Of a stretch of 64,000 nt of DNA, positions 28,398 through 35,432 are shown one piece after another. Position 1 is the stretch's first letter, and every line of letters begins with the position of its first letter. The position numbers were made by a program, and so were the translations under genes. The stretch spans positions 3,516,501 through 3,580,500 of the forward strand of contig NZ_AP023272.1 in NCBI RefSeq assembly GCF_013426735.1, read 5' to 3'. The DNA is from Agrobacterium vitis (GTDB lineage: Bacteria > Pseudomonadota > Alphaproteobacteria > Rhizobiales > Rhizobiaceae). Under the pieces are notes generated by a model. That model was given only the letters and a program-made list of their open reading frames with translations. It had not been told where the DNA came from and ran no database searches.

Positions 28398-28765
28398 GTC
28401 ATTTTCTCCCGGACCTTACGGCCCTTATCGTCGAGACCGCGCCTATGGCGTTATCGACGCACAATACCTTCGGCCGGGTAAGGCCCAAAGCTTAAATCAT
28501 CAACCTGATACCCGGGATCATTTCCAGGACCCTTTCAGGACATGCAGGATGTCACAGGCGGCCCGATTTCCCGCATGACGGCAAACACCAACACCTGTTT
28601 CATGATGTCGAAGCTAGGCGGCCAAACTTGCGCGAGGATTTTCTCAAGGAGATCAGGCATGCCGATTGGCACTCATCCTGCAAAATTTACTGAAATTGGG
28701 CAGGTTTAGGATGAAAATGCCTCGGCGGATTTTGCAGTCATATCGGCTGCATCCCCTGAAAATAT
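28398..28765. other. Gap upstream of the FliH-motBC-fliK operon
   Basis: No gene is supported here. The region must hold the promoter of the minus-strand operon that starts at 28397. I see no recognisable operator, and no TTAA-N7-TTAA site is present. Confidence 0.45.
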
Positions 28766-28799
28766 GTTGGACCGCGCCAGGGCAGTTGCGCGGTCCAAC
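28766..28799 (-). terminator. Terminator after flagellin 5
   Basis: A perfect 12-bp GC-rich stem (GTTGGACCGCGC/GCGCGGTCCAAC) with a 10-nt loop lies 73 nt after the flagellin stop. On the minus strand it is followed by ATATTTT. Confidence 0.6.
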
Positions 28800-28871
28800 G
28801 ATTCCACCAGATGCCGATGACCGGCGGCACGGCAGAAAGGGAAAGTTGTAACTCCGGCCCGTTGTCGAAAA

Positions 28872-29834
28872 CTACTTGAAGAGCGTCAGGATGTTTTCGG
28901 CATTGGTATTGGCAATCGACAGCGCCTGGATGCCAAGTTGCTGCTGCGTTTGCAGCGCCTTGATCTTGGTTGACTCCTCGTTCATATCCGCATCCACCAG
29001 ACGTCCGACGCCCTTGTCGATCGTATCGCTGAGGTTTTTAACGAACGTATCCTGGGAATCGATACGACTGCTGATCGCACCCAAGGTCGAAGCAGAATCG
29101 GTCAGATCCTGAAGCATTTTATCGACGGCCGAAATCATGCCATCGAGATCGTCGTTGGACATGTCGGTTGTCAAAGTGATTTCGGTGCCGGTGGCAGGCG
29201 TGGTCGAATCTGCGTCCAGCAGGTAATAGGTGCCTGTCGTGGTGGTCGTACCGTAGGCCCAGGTCGCAGTCGTGGTACGTGTCAGGATGCCGTTTTCAGC
29301 ATCCTGGGTATCGATCAGCGTCGATTCGGACGTGTTGAACTTCAATGTGGTAACCGACACCGTACCGTCGCTGGCGCGGTTGAAGGAGGCAACCATTTCC
29401 TTGGTGGTCGGAGGATTGGTCGATTCGTTATACAGCCAGTTTTCACCGGAGAATGAAGCGGATTCGGCAATGGAGGCGAGCTGGTTCTTCAGCTCGTTGA
29501 TTTCCTGGTTGATCTTGTCCTTGTCCACGCCCGGTTCGCGCGCCGCGACCAGTTTGGACTTGATAGAGCTGAGCACGTCAATACTGGAATCCAGACCGGT
29601 ATAAGCGGTATCTGCTTTGGAAGCAGCAAGCCCCAGAGCATCCTGAACCGTGGAAAGTGCCTTGTTATCGGAGCGCATCGTGGTCGCAATCGACCAATAG
29701 GCGGCATTGTCTTTGGCGCTATCGACTTTATAGCCGGACGAGATTCTGTTCTGCGTCGTCTCCATGTTCTGGTCGATGCCACGGAGGGTCTGCAAAGCCG
29801 CCATAGCGGAGGTATTGGTCATAATGCTGGTCAT
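28872..29834 (-). CDS. Flagellin 5 (divergent copy)
   Basis: This is a filament subunit (320 aa). The D0/D1 ends are conserved (MTSIMTNTSAMAALQTLRGIDQNMETTQNRISSGYKVDSAKDNAAYWSIATTMRSDNKAL; TKIKALQTQQQLGIQALSIANTNAENILTLFK). The exposed centre (LYNESTNPPTTKEMVASFNRASDGTVSVTTLKFNTSES) differs from that of the other four copies, which are almost identical there. The ATG at 29834 aligns with the start of the other flagellins; the longer frame is spurious. It has its own terminator, the leader hairpin and two TTAA-N7-TTAA sites upstream. In S. meliloti the last flagellin before motB is flaC. Confidence 0.94.
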   Translation of the reverse strand: MTSIMTNTSAMAALQTLRGIDQNMETTQNRISSGYKVDSAKDNAAYWSIATTMRSDNKALSTVQDALGLAASKADTAYTGLDSSIDVLSSIKSKLVAAREPGVDKDKINQEINELKNQLASIAESASFSGENWLYNESTNPPTTKEMVASFNRASDGTVSVTTLKFNTSESTLIDTQDAENGILTRTTTATWAYGTTTTTGTYYLLDADSTTPATGTEITLTTDMSNDDLDGMISAVDKMLQDLTDSASTLGAISSRIDSQDTFVKNLSDTIDKGVGRLVDADMNEESTKIKALQTQQQLGIQALSIANTNAENILTLFK

Positions 29835-29861
29835 AGAGTGCCCCATGAAGGTGAAGGGACA

Positions 29862-29887
29862 TGCCGGATTTATGGAAGACACCGGCA
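29862..29887 (-). promoter_or_regulatory. Flagellin 5 leader hairpin
   Basis: A 6-bp stem TGCCGG/CCGGCA with a 14-nt loop ends 27 nt before the start codon. On the message it is followed by the shared motif TGTCCCTTC. Confidence 0.55.
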
Positions 29888-29947
29888 ACGTTGGTCTGCT
29901 TCATGCACGTCGGCTACGCTCTTGCCCTGGTAGCCAACCCAACGTTG

Positions 29948-29962
29948 TTAACAGATTATTAA
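29948..29962. promoter_or_regulatory. Candidate CtrA site A upstream of flagellin 5
   Basis: TTAA-CAGATTA-TTAA followed by C matches TTAA-N7-TTAA(C) fully. It lies 114 bp upstream of the start. Confidence 0.5.
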
Positions 29963-29973
29963 CCCTGAATTAG

Positions 29974-29988
29974 TTAACAAATGGTTAA
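29974..29988. promoter_or_regulatory. Candidate CtrA site B upstream of flagellin 5
   Basis: TTAA-CAAATGG-TTAA followed by C is a second full match, 26 bp further upstream than site A. Confidence 0.5.
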
Positions 29989-30055
29989 CGAGATTATCAA
30001 AGTTTTAATAAGTCTAAACGAATTCCTAATTTTTTCAAGACCAAAGAAAAGCAGG

Positions 30056-30090
30056 CATAAAAAAAGCCGCAGCGGATGCTGCGGCTTTTA
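30056..30090 (-). terminator. Terminator after flagellin 4
   Basis: A stem AAAGCCGCAGC/GCTGCGGCTTT with a 4-nt loop is followed on the minus strand by seven T. It is a strong rho-independent terminator, about 150 nt after the stop. The short T-run on the other side also makes it plausible in the plus direction. Confidence 0.85.
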
Positions 30091-30240
30091 TAAACATCAT
30101 GGGTCCACCACATCGGGCAAAAGCCATTCTTGGCCTTCCAACAGTCGTCGCCTCTGGCGTTGTGAACCTTCCAAGCCATTGTTGCGGCTTGGAGTTTTTG
30201 ATTTTGAGGAGAACGGCGTAAACGCCTTCGAACCTTCGTC

Positions 30241-31200
30241 TTATTTGAACAGCGACAAAATGCTTTCGGAATTGGAGTTGGCAATCGACAGGGACTGAAT
30301 GCCCAGCTGCTGCTGCGTCTGCAACGCCTTCAGCTTGGTCGATTCCTCGTTCATGTCCGCATCTACCAGACGGCCCACACCTGTGTCGATCGTGTCGCTC
30401 AGGTCCTTGATGAAGCTATCCTGCAACTTCAGACGCGAGGTCGTCGCACCGATGGTGGAGGCAGCATCGGTCATGTTGGACAGCATCTTGTCGACCGAGG
30501 CGACCATGCCGTCAATCTCATCGTCCGTGGTGGACGAGGTCAGCGTCACTTCGCTGCTGGTCGCATCCCCTGCAACCGAGGAAATCAGGTAATAGGAAGC
30601 GGTTGTCGTCGTTGTACCATAGGCGTAAGTCGCAACGGTATCCTTGGTCAGCAGACCACCAGCAGCCGCCTCGTCATTGATCAGGATCGAATTGGTCGTA
30701 TCAAAGGAGATCGTCTTGATCGACACGTTGCCGTCGGAACCACGAACGAAAGAGCCGACCATTTCCTGGGTCGTACCAGTGGTATCGCTGTTGTCATACA
30801 GCCAGTTCTCGCCATTGAACGACGCGGACTTGGCAACAGAACCCAGTTGGTTCTTCAGCTCGGTCAATTCCTTGTTGATCTTTTCCTTGTCCACGCCCGG
30901 TTCGCGCGCGGCAACCAGCTTGGCCTTGATGTCGGTAACCACATCGATCGCCGATTCCATGCCGGTGTAGGCCGTATCCGTCTTGGCTGCACCAAGGCCG
31001 ATGGCGTCCTCAACGGCACCGAGCGCTTTGTTGTCCGAGCGCATCGTCGTGGCAATCGACCAATAGGCCGCATTATCGGATGCATTCTCAACCTTGTAGC
31101 CGGACGAAACCCTGTTCTGTGTCGAATTCATATCGTCGGAAATCGACCGCAGGGTCGAAAGTGCTGAAATTGCAGCGGTATTTGTCATCAAGCTCGTCAT
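30241..31200 (-). CDS. Flagellin 4
   Basis: This is a filament subunit (319 aa). It begins MTSLMTNTAAISALSTLRSISDDMNSTQNRVSSGYKVENA and ends SIQ-SLSIANSNSESILSLFK-like (GIQSLSIANSNSESILSLFK). The centre, about residues 115-220, is nearly identical at the DNA level to copies 1-3. Over residues ~220-250 it shares the variant SSTTDDEIDGMV with copy 2, while its N-terminus (DDMNSTQNRVSSG) is its own. It is monocistronic, with a leader hairpin upstream and a strong terminator downstream. Confidence 0.95.
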   Translation of the reverse strand: MTSLMTNTAAISALSTLRSISDDMNSTQNRVSSGYKVENASDNAAYWSIATTMRSDNKALGAVEDAIGLGAAKTDTAYTGMESAIDVVTDIKAKLVAAREPGVDKEKINKELTELKNQLGSVAKSASFNGENWLYDNSDTTGTTQEMVGSFVRGSDGNVSIKTISFDTTNSILINDEAAAGGLLTKDTVATYAYGTTTTTASYYLISSVAGDATSSEVTLTSSTTDDEIDGMVASVDKMLSNMTDAASTIGATTSRLKLQDSFIKDLSDTIDTGVGRLVDADMNEESTKLKALQTQQQLGIQSLSIANSNSESILSLFK

Positions 31201-31239
31201 AAAAGTGCCCCTTGAGGTGATTGTTTTGGAAAGGGACAG

Positions 31240-31256
31240 ACCGGATTAAGACCGGT
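31240..31256 (-). promoter_or_regulatory. Flagellin 4 leader hairpin
   Basis: A 5-bp stem ACCGG/CCGGT with a 7-nt loop lies 39 nt before the start. On the message it is followed by TGTCCCTTT. Confidence 0.55.
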
Positions 31257-31554
31257 AACATTGGTCGGCTTCATGCCCGCCGGATCTCTATCTGCTCGTC
31301 CGGCCCAGTGCTTTCGTGAACACAGAAAACACCACCATGGTTAACGAAACATAAATTTGAAAAAATATTAACCATACAAAGAGAATGCATGCAGGTTTGC
31401 GCCTTCCATTCCCATCATAAGGAAATTTAATTTTTCTTATTTATCAACCATTTGAAATACCGTTTGGATTATTCCCACGATGAATGAAACTTCGCCACGC
31501 CCTGAACCAGCATAATCGATAAGACGTCCGCTCAGGCGCTTTTTGCTAACAAGA
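31257..31554. other. Promoter region of flagellin 4
   Basis: This AT-rich gap has no gene. The GCATGAAGC-like motif shared by the flagellin leaders lies at 31272-31278, reading on the minus strand. Only isolated TTAAC half-sites (31341, 31368) are present, with no TTAA-N7-TTAA. Confidence 0.4.
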
Positions 31555-31585
31555 TAAAAAAATAGCCGGGCTTTCGCCCGGCTAT
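31555..31585 (-). terminator. Terminator after flagellin 3
   Basis: A 10-bp stem ATAGCCGGGC/GCCCGGCTAT with a 4-nt loop is followed on the minus strand by seven T. It lies 30 nt after the stop codon. Confidence 0.9.
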
Positions 31586-31614
31586 GCATTTGGTGATTCT
31601 CGATGCCCTTAGGC

Positions 31615-32574
31615 TTAACGGAACAGCGACAGCACGTTTTCGGAGCTGGAGTTGGCGATCGACAGAGACTGGATACCCAGCTGTTGCTGCGTCTGCAACG
31701 CCTTCAGCTTGGTCGATTCCTCGTTCATGTCCGCATCTACCAGACGGCCCACACCCGTGTCGATCGTATCGCTCAGGTCCTTGATGAAGCTATCCTGCAA
31801 CTTCAGACGTGATGTGGTCGCACCGATGGTGGCAGCCGCATCCGTCATGCTGGACAACATCTTGTCGACCGAGGCAACCATGCCGTCAATCTCGTCGTCG
31901 CTGGTCGTTGAGGTGAGCGTCACTTCGCTGCTGGTCGCATCCCCTGCAACCGAGGAAATCAGGTAATAGGAAGCGGTTGTCGTCGTTGTACCATAGGCGT
32001 AAGTCGCAACGGTATCCTTGGTCAGCAGACCACCAGCAGCCGCCTCGTCATTGATCAGCATCGAGTTGGTCGTATCAAAGGAGATCGTCTTGATCGACAC
32101 GTTGCCGTCGGAACCACGAACGAAAGAGCCGACCATTTCCTGGGTCGTACCAGTGGTATCGCTGTTGTCATACAGCCAGTTCTCGCCATTGAACGACGCG
32201 GACTTGGCAACAGAACCCAGCTGGTTCTTCAGCTCGGTCAATTCCTTGTTGATCTTGTCCTTGTCCACGCCCGGTTCGCGCGCGGCAACCAGCTTGGCCT
32301 TGATATCGGAGACGACACTGATCGCCGATTCCAAGCCGGTATAGGCCGTGTCTGTCTTGGCTGCACCAAGGCCGATAGCGTCCTCAACAGCGCCGAGCGC
32401 CTTGTTGTCCGAGCGCATCGTCGTGGCAATCGACCAATAGGCCGCATTGTCCGACGCGCTCTCGACCTTGTAACCGGACGAAATCCGGCTCTGGGTGGTC
32501 TCCATATCGGAGCTGATCGACCGCAGCGTGGAAAGTGCTGAAATCGCAGCATTGTTCGTCATAATACTCGTCAT
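31615..32574 (-). CDS. Flagellin 3
   Basis: This is a filament subunit (319 aa). The N-terminus (MTSIMTNNAAISALSTLRSISSDMETTQSRISSGYKVESA) is almost identical to copy 2. Over residues ~220-250 it carries STTSDDEIDGMVASVDKMLSSMTDAAATIGAT, shared with copy 1. It therefore joins halves typical of two different sister genes. It has its own promoter region, leader hairpin and terminator. Confidence 0.95.
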   Translation of the reverse strand: MTSIMTNNAAISALSTLRSISSDMETTQSRISSGYKVESASDNAAYWSIATTMRSDNKALGAVEDAIGLGAAKTDTAYTGLESAISVVSDIKAKLVAAREPGVDKDKINKELTELKNQLGSVAKSASFNGENWLYDNSDTTGTTQEMVGSFVRGSDGNVSIKTISFDTTNSMLINDEAAAGGLLTKDTVATYAYGTTTTTASYYLISSVAGDATSSEVTLTSTTSDDEIDGMVASVDKMLSSMTDAAATIGATTSRLKLQDSFIKDLSDTIDTGVGRLVDADMNEESTKLKALQTQQQLGIQSLSIANSSSENVLSLFR

Positions 32575-32614
32575 AGGCGTTGCCCCTTATGGAACTGGAA
32601 ACGGAAGGGACATC

Positions 32615-32630
32615 CCGGGCTCCTTCCCGG
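32615..32630 (-). promoter_or_regulatory. Flagellin 3 leader hairpin
   Basis: A 5-bp stem CCGGG/CCCGG with a 6-nt loop lies 40 nt before the start. The shared TGTCCCTTC follows it on the message. Confidence 0.55.
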
Positions 32631-32900
32631 CGAACGACGGCTCCGCTTCATGCCATTAATCCTTTTTAAACAAAAGATTAATCCGTCGTTTTGATGTTTT
32701 TATTTAAACCCAGTTAGGTTAATTCTTGCTAAATCAGGAGAGAAAATTATTCAAAAAATTTTATGAAATGGTGATTCGTTGATCGATAACGAGCAACTTG
32801 AGTTTTATTCAAAAGGATAACCAAAACCGAAGCCGTCATGTGCTCATATGATCGGAAACGGGAGCAGTCCAGAATTGTAGAACGGCACATTCCAGATACG
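32631..32900. other. Promoter region of flagellin 3
   Basis: This AT-rich gap has no gene. It contains a TTAA-N11-TTAA pair (32704-32722) of the kind also seen upstream of flagellins 1 and 2, and near-matches to TTAA-N7-TTAA but no full one. Confidence 0.4.
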
Positions 32901-32933
32901 AAAAACAAAATAGCCGGGCTCATCACCCGGCTA
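32901..32933 (-). terminator. Terminator after flagellin 2
   Basis: An 8-bp stem TAGCCGGG/CCCGGCTA with a 7-nt loop is followed on the minus strand by TTTTGTTTTT, 30 nt after the stop. Confidence 0.85.
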
Positions 32934-32963
32934 TAGATGTTTCGATGCTGTGGAACTTGAATG

Positions 32964-33923
32964 CTAGCGGAACAGCGACATAACGTTTTCGGAGCTGGAG
33001 TTGGCGATCGACAGAGACTGGATACCCAGCTGCTGCTGTGTCTGCAACGCCTTCAGCTTGGTCGATTCCTCGTTCATGTCCGCATCCACCAGACGGCCCA
33101 CACCTGTGTCGATCGTATCGCTCAGGTCCTTGATGAAGCTATCCTGCAACTTCAGACGCGAGGTCGTCGCACCGATGGTGGAGGCAGCATCGGTCATGCT
33201 GGTCAGCATCTTGTCGACCGAGGCGACCATGCCGTCAATCTCATCGTCCGTGGTGGACGAGGTCAGCGTCACTTCGCTGCTGGTCGCATCCCCTGCAACC
33301 GAGGAAATCAGGTAATAGGAAGCGGTTGTCGTCGTTGTACCATAGGCGTAAGTCGCAACGGTATCCTTGGTCAGCAGACCACCAGCAGCCGCCTCGTCAT
33401 TGATCAGGATCGAGCTGGTCGTATCAAAGGAGATAGTCTTGATCGACACGTTGCCGTCGGAACCACGAACGAAAGAGCCGACCATTTCCTGGGTCGTACC
33501 AGTGGTATCGCTGTTGTCATACAGCCAGTTCTCGCCATTGAACGACGCGGACTTGGCAACAGAACCCAGCTGGTTCTTCAGTTCAGCGAGTTCCTTGTTG
33601 ATCTTTTCCTTGTCCACACCCGGTTCGCGCGCGGCAACCAGCTTGGCCTTGATATCGGAGACGACACTGATCGCCGATTCCATGCCGGTATAGGCCGTAT
33701 CCGTCTTGGCAGCACCAAGGCCGATGGCATCCTGCACGGCGGCAAGAGCCTTGTTGTCGGAGCGCATCGTCGTGGCAATCGACCAATAGGCCGCATTGTC
33801 CGACGCGCTCTCGACCTTGTAACCAGACGAAATCCGGCTCTGGGTGGTCTCCATATCGGAGCTGATCGACCGCAGCGTGGAAAGTGCTGAAATCGCAGCA
33901 GTGTTCGTCATAATACTCGTCAT
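32964..33923 (-). CDS. Flagellin 2
   Basis: This is a filament subunit (319 aa). Its N-terminus matches copy 3, and its segment SSTTDDEIDGMVASVDKMLTSMTDAASTIGATTSRLKLQ matches copy 4. The central ~300 bp are nearly identical in copies 1-4. It is preceded by a leader hairpin and two TTAA-N7-TTAA sites and followed by its own terminator. In S. meliloti the gene in this position is flaB. Confidence 0.95.
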   Translation of the reverse strand: MTSIMTNTAAISALSTLRSISSDMETTQSRISSGYKVESASDNAAYWSIATTMRSDNKALAAVQDAIGLGAAKTDTAYTGMESAISVVSDIKAKLVAAREPGVDKEKINKELAELKNQLGSVAKSASFNGENWLYDNSDTTGTTQEMVGSFVRGSDGNVSIKTISFDTTSSILINDEAAAGGLLTKDTVATYAYGTTTTTASYYLISSVAGDATSSEVTLTSSTTDDEIDGMVASVDKMLTSMTDAASTIGATTSRLKLQDSFIKDLSDTIDTGVGRLVDADMNEESTKLKALQTQQQLGIQSLSIANSSSENVMSLFR

Positions 33924-33961
33924 AGGCCTTGCCCCTTGAATGACACATAGGAAGGGACATT

Positions 33962-33977
33962 CCGGGCTATTCCCCGG
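33962..33977 (-). promoter_or_regulatory. Flagellin 2 leader hairpin
   Basis: A 5-bp stem CCGGG/CCCGG with a 6-nt loop lies 38 nt before the start. On the message it is followed by TGTCCCTTC. Confidence 0.55.
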
Positions 33978-34001
33978 TGAAATTCGGCTCGCGTCATGCG
34001 A

Positions 34002-34016
34002 TTAACATTCAATTAA
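34002..34016. promoter_or_regulatory. Candidate CtrA site A upstream of flagellin 2
   Basis: TTAA-CATTCAA-TTAA followed by C is a full match to TTAA-N7-TTAA(C), about 79 bp upstream of the start. Confidence 0.5.
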
Positions 34017-34126
34017 CAGGTTAACCTGCCGATTTCGATAGCCCGTTTTAACTCAGACACAGTTAAAAATCTCCTAATGGAGAATTATGTGATTAATTTT
34101 TATAAAAATATCCATATTTTACTTGG

Positions 34127-34141
34127 TTAATACATTGTTAA
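34127..34141. promoter_or_regulatory. Candidate CtrA site B upstream of flagellin 2
   Basis: TTAA-TACATTG-TTAA is a full match, but it lies about 200 bp upstream and close to the terminator of flagellin 1, so it may be fortuitous. Confidence 0.35.
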
Positions 34142-34154
34142 ATTAATGAAAAAT

Positions 34155-34182
34155 TAAAAAGGCCGGACAGAATGCCCGGCCT
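34155..34182 (-). terminator. Terminator after flagellin 1
   Basis: A 7-bp stem AGGCCGG/CCGGCCT with a 9-nt loop is followed on the minus strand by TTTTTAATTTTTC, 27 nt after the stop. Confidence 0.8.
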
Positions 34183-34209
34183 CTTCGTTTCGTATGCCTA
34201 TGTCGGCTA

Positions 34210-35169
34210 TTAACGGAACAACGACAAAACATTCTCTGTGCTGGAATTGGCGATTGACAGCGCCTGGATGCCCAGCTGCTGCTGCGTCTGCAACGCCTTC
34301 AGCTTGGTCGATTCCTCATTCATGTCCGCATCCACGAGCTTGCCGATGCCGACATCGATCGTATCGCTGAGGTCTTTCGCAAAGCTGGACTGAGATTCGA
34401 TCCGGCTCTTGGTCGCACCGATGGTGGCAGCCGCATCCGTCATGCTGGACAACATCTTGTCGACCGAGGCAACCATGCCGTCAATCTCGTCGTCGCTGGT
34501 CGTTGAGGTGAGCGTCACTTCGCTGCTGGTCGCATCCCCTGCAACCGAGGAAATCAGGTAATAGGAAGCGGTTGTCGTCGTTGTACCATAGGCGTAAGTC
34601 GCAACGGTATCCTTGGTCAGCAGACCACCAGCAGCCGCCTCGTCATTGATCAGCATCGAGTTGGTCGTATCAAAGGAGATCGTCTTGATCGACACGTTGC
34701 CATCGGAACCACGAACGAAAGAGCCCACCATTTCCTGGGTCGTACCAGTGGTATCGCTGTTGTCATACAGCCAGTTCTCGCCATTGAACGACGCGGACTT
34801 GGCAACAGAACCCAGCTGGTTCTTCAGCTCGGTCAGTTCCTTGTTGATCTTGTCCTTGTCCACGCCTGGTTCACGGGCGGCAACCAGCTTGGCCTTGATG
34901 TCGGAGACGACATCGATAGCGGCTTCCATGCCGGTATAGGCCGTATCCGTCTTGGCAGCGCCGACGCCGAGTGCGTCCTGCACGGCAGACATCGCCTTGT
35001 TATCGGAGCGCATGGTCGTGGCAATCGACCAATAGGCCGCATTATCGGATGCGTCCTTGACCTTGTAGCCTGAAGAAATGGCGCTCTGCGTGGTTTCCAT
35101 CTGCGAGCTGATCGAGCGCAGCGTGGAAAGTGCCGAAATGGCCGAATTGTTGGTCATGATGCTTGTCAT
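34210..35169 (-). CDS. flaA: Flagellin 1 (FlaA position)
   Basis: This is a filament subunit (319 aa) encoded next to fliP, the position of flaA in S. meliloti, where FlaA is the principal flagellin. The N-terminus (MTSIMTNNSAISALSTLRSISSQMETTQSAISSGYKVKDA) and the segment TKSRIESQSSFAKDLSDTIDVGIGKLVDADMNEES are specific to this copy. The central ~300 bp match copies 2-4, and residues ~220-250 match copy 3. The ATG at 35169 aligns with the other flagellins; ten extra upstream codons in the open frame are not supported. Confidence 0.94.
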   Translation of the reverse strand: MTSIMTNNSAISALSTLRSISSQMETTQSAISSGYKVKDASDNAAYWSIATTMRSDNKAMSAVQDALGVGAAKTDTAYTGMEAAIDVVSDIKAKLVAAREPGVDKDKINKELTELKNQLGSVAKSASFNGENWLYDNSDTTGTTQEMVGSFVRGSDGNVSIKTISFDTTNSMLINDEAAAGGLLTKDTVATYAYGTTTTTASYYLISSVAGDATSSEVTLTSTTSDDEIDGMVASVDKMLSSMTDAAATIGATKSRIESQSSFAKDLSDTIDVGIGKLVDADMNEESTKLKALQTQQQLGIQALSIANSSTENVLSLFR

Positions 35170-35209
35170 CAGATCTGTCCCTGTGGTTACACAATACAAA
35201 AGAGGGACA

Positions 35210-35229
35210 TGCCGGACTATATACCGGCA
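35210..35229 (-). promoter_or_regulatory. Flagellin 1 leader hairpin
   Basis: A 6-bp stem TGCCGG/CCGGCA with an 8-nt loop lies 40 nt before the start. On the message it is followed by TGTCCCTC. Confidence 0.55.
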
Positions 35230-35350
35230 GAAGCGATCGACATCATGTCAATTAACTAGAGTTTGTTTAACTCGCCTCTAATCAGCACATAACCACGCAC
35301 GGCTTTAAGGTTAGCTCAACAGGAGTGGTAAAAGAACCATTAACAACGCC

Positions 35351-35371
35351 AAAAACGCCCAGGATTGGGCG
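35351..35371 (-). terminator. Terminator of the flgB-fliP operon
   Basis: A 6-bp stem CGCCCA/TGGGCG with a 4-nt loop is followed on the minus strand by TTTTT. It lies about 60 nt after the fliP stop and separates the long operon from flagellin 1. Confidence 0.75.
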
Positions 35372-35432
35372 CAATGGGCAAACACGCTGTTCTATGGTTT
35401 ATAAACCCTCTATTTTTAGGGGCGATGTGGCT

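Noticed and set aside
30064..30087. Attenuator or riboswitch upstream of flagellin 5
   Set aside because: The strong stem with seven T belongs to the end of flagellin 4. It is upstream of the flagellin 5 promoter region only by position.
32961..33890. 309-codon plus-strand frame opposite flagellin 2
   Set aside because: It is the shadow of a highly conserved flagellin gene. Equivalent frames in the other flagellins are broken at different places.
28872..35169. CRISPR-like periodicity of repeated sequence
   Set aside because: The repeats are five ~960-bp flagellin genes with their leaders, not short direct repeats with spacers. No CRISPR array or cas gene is present.
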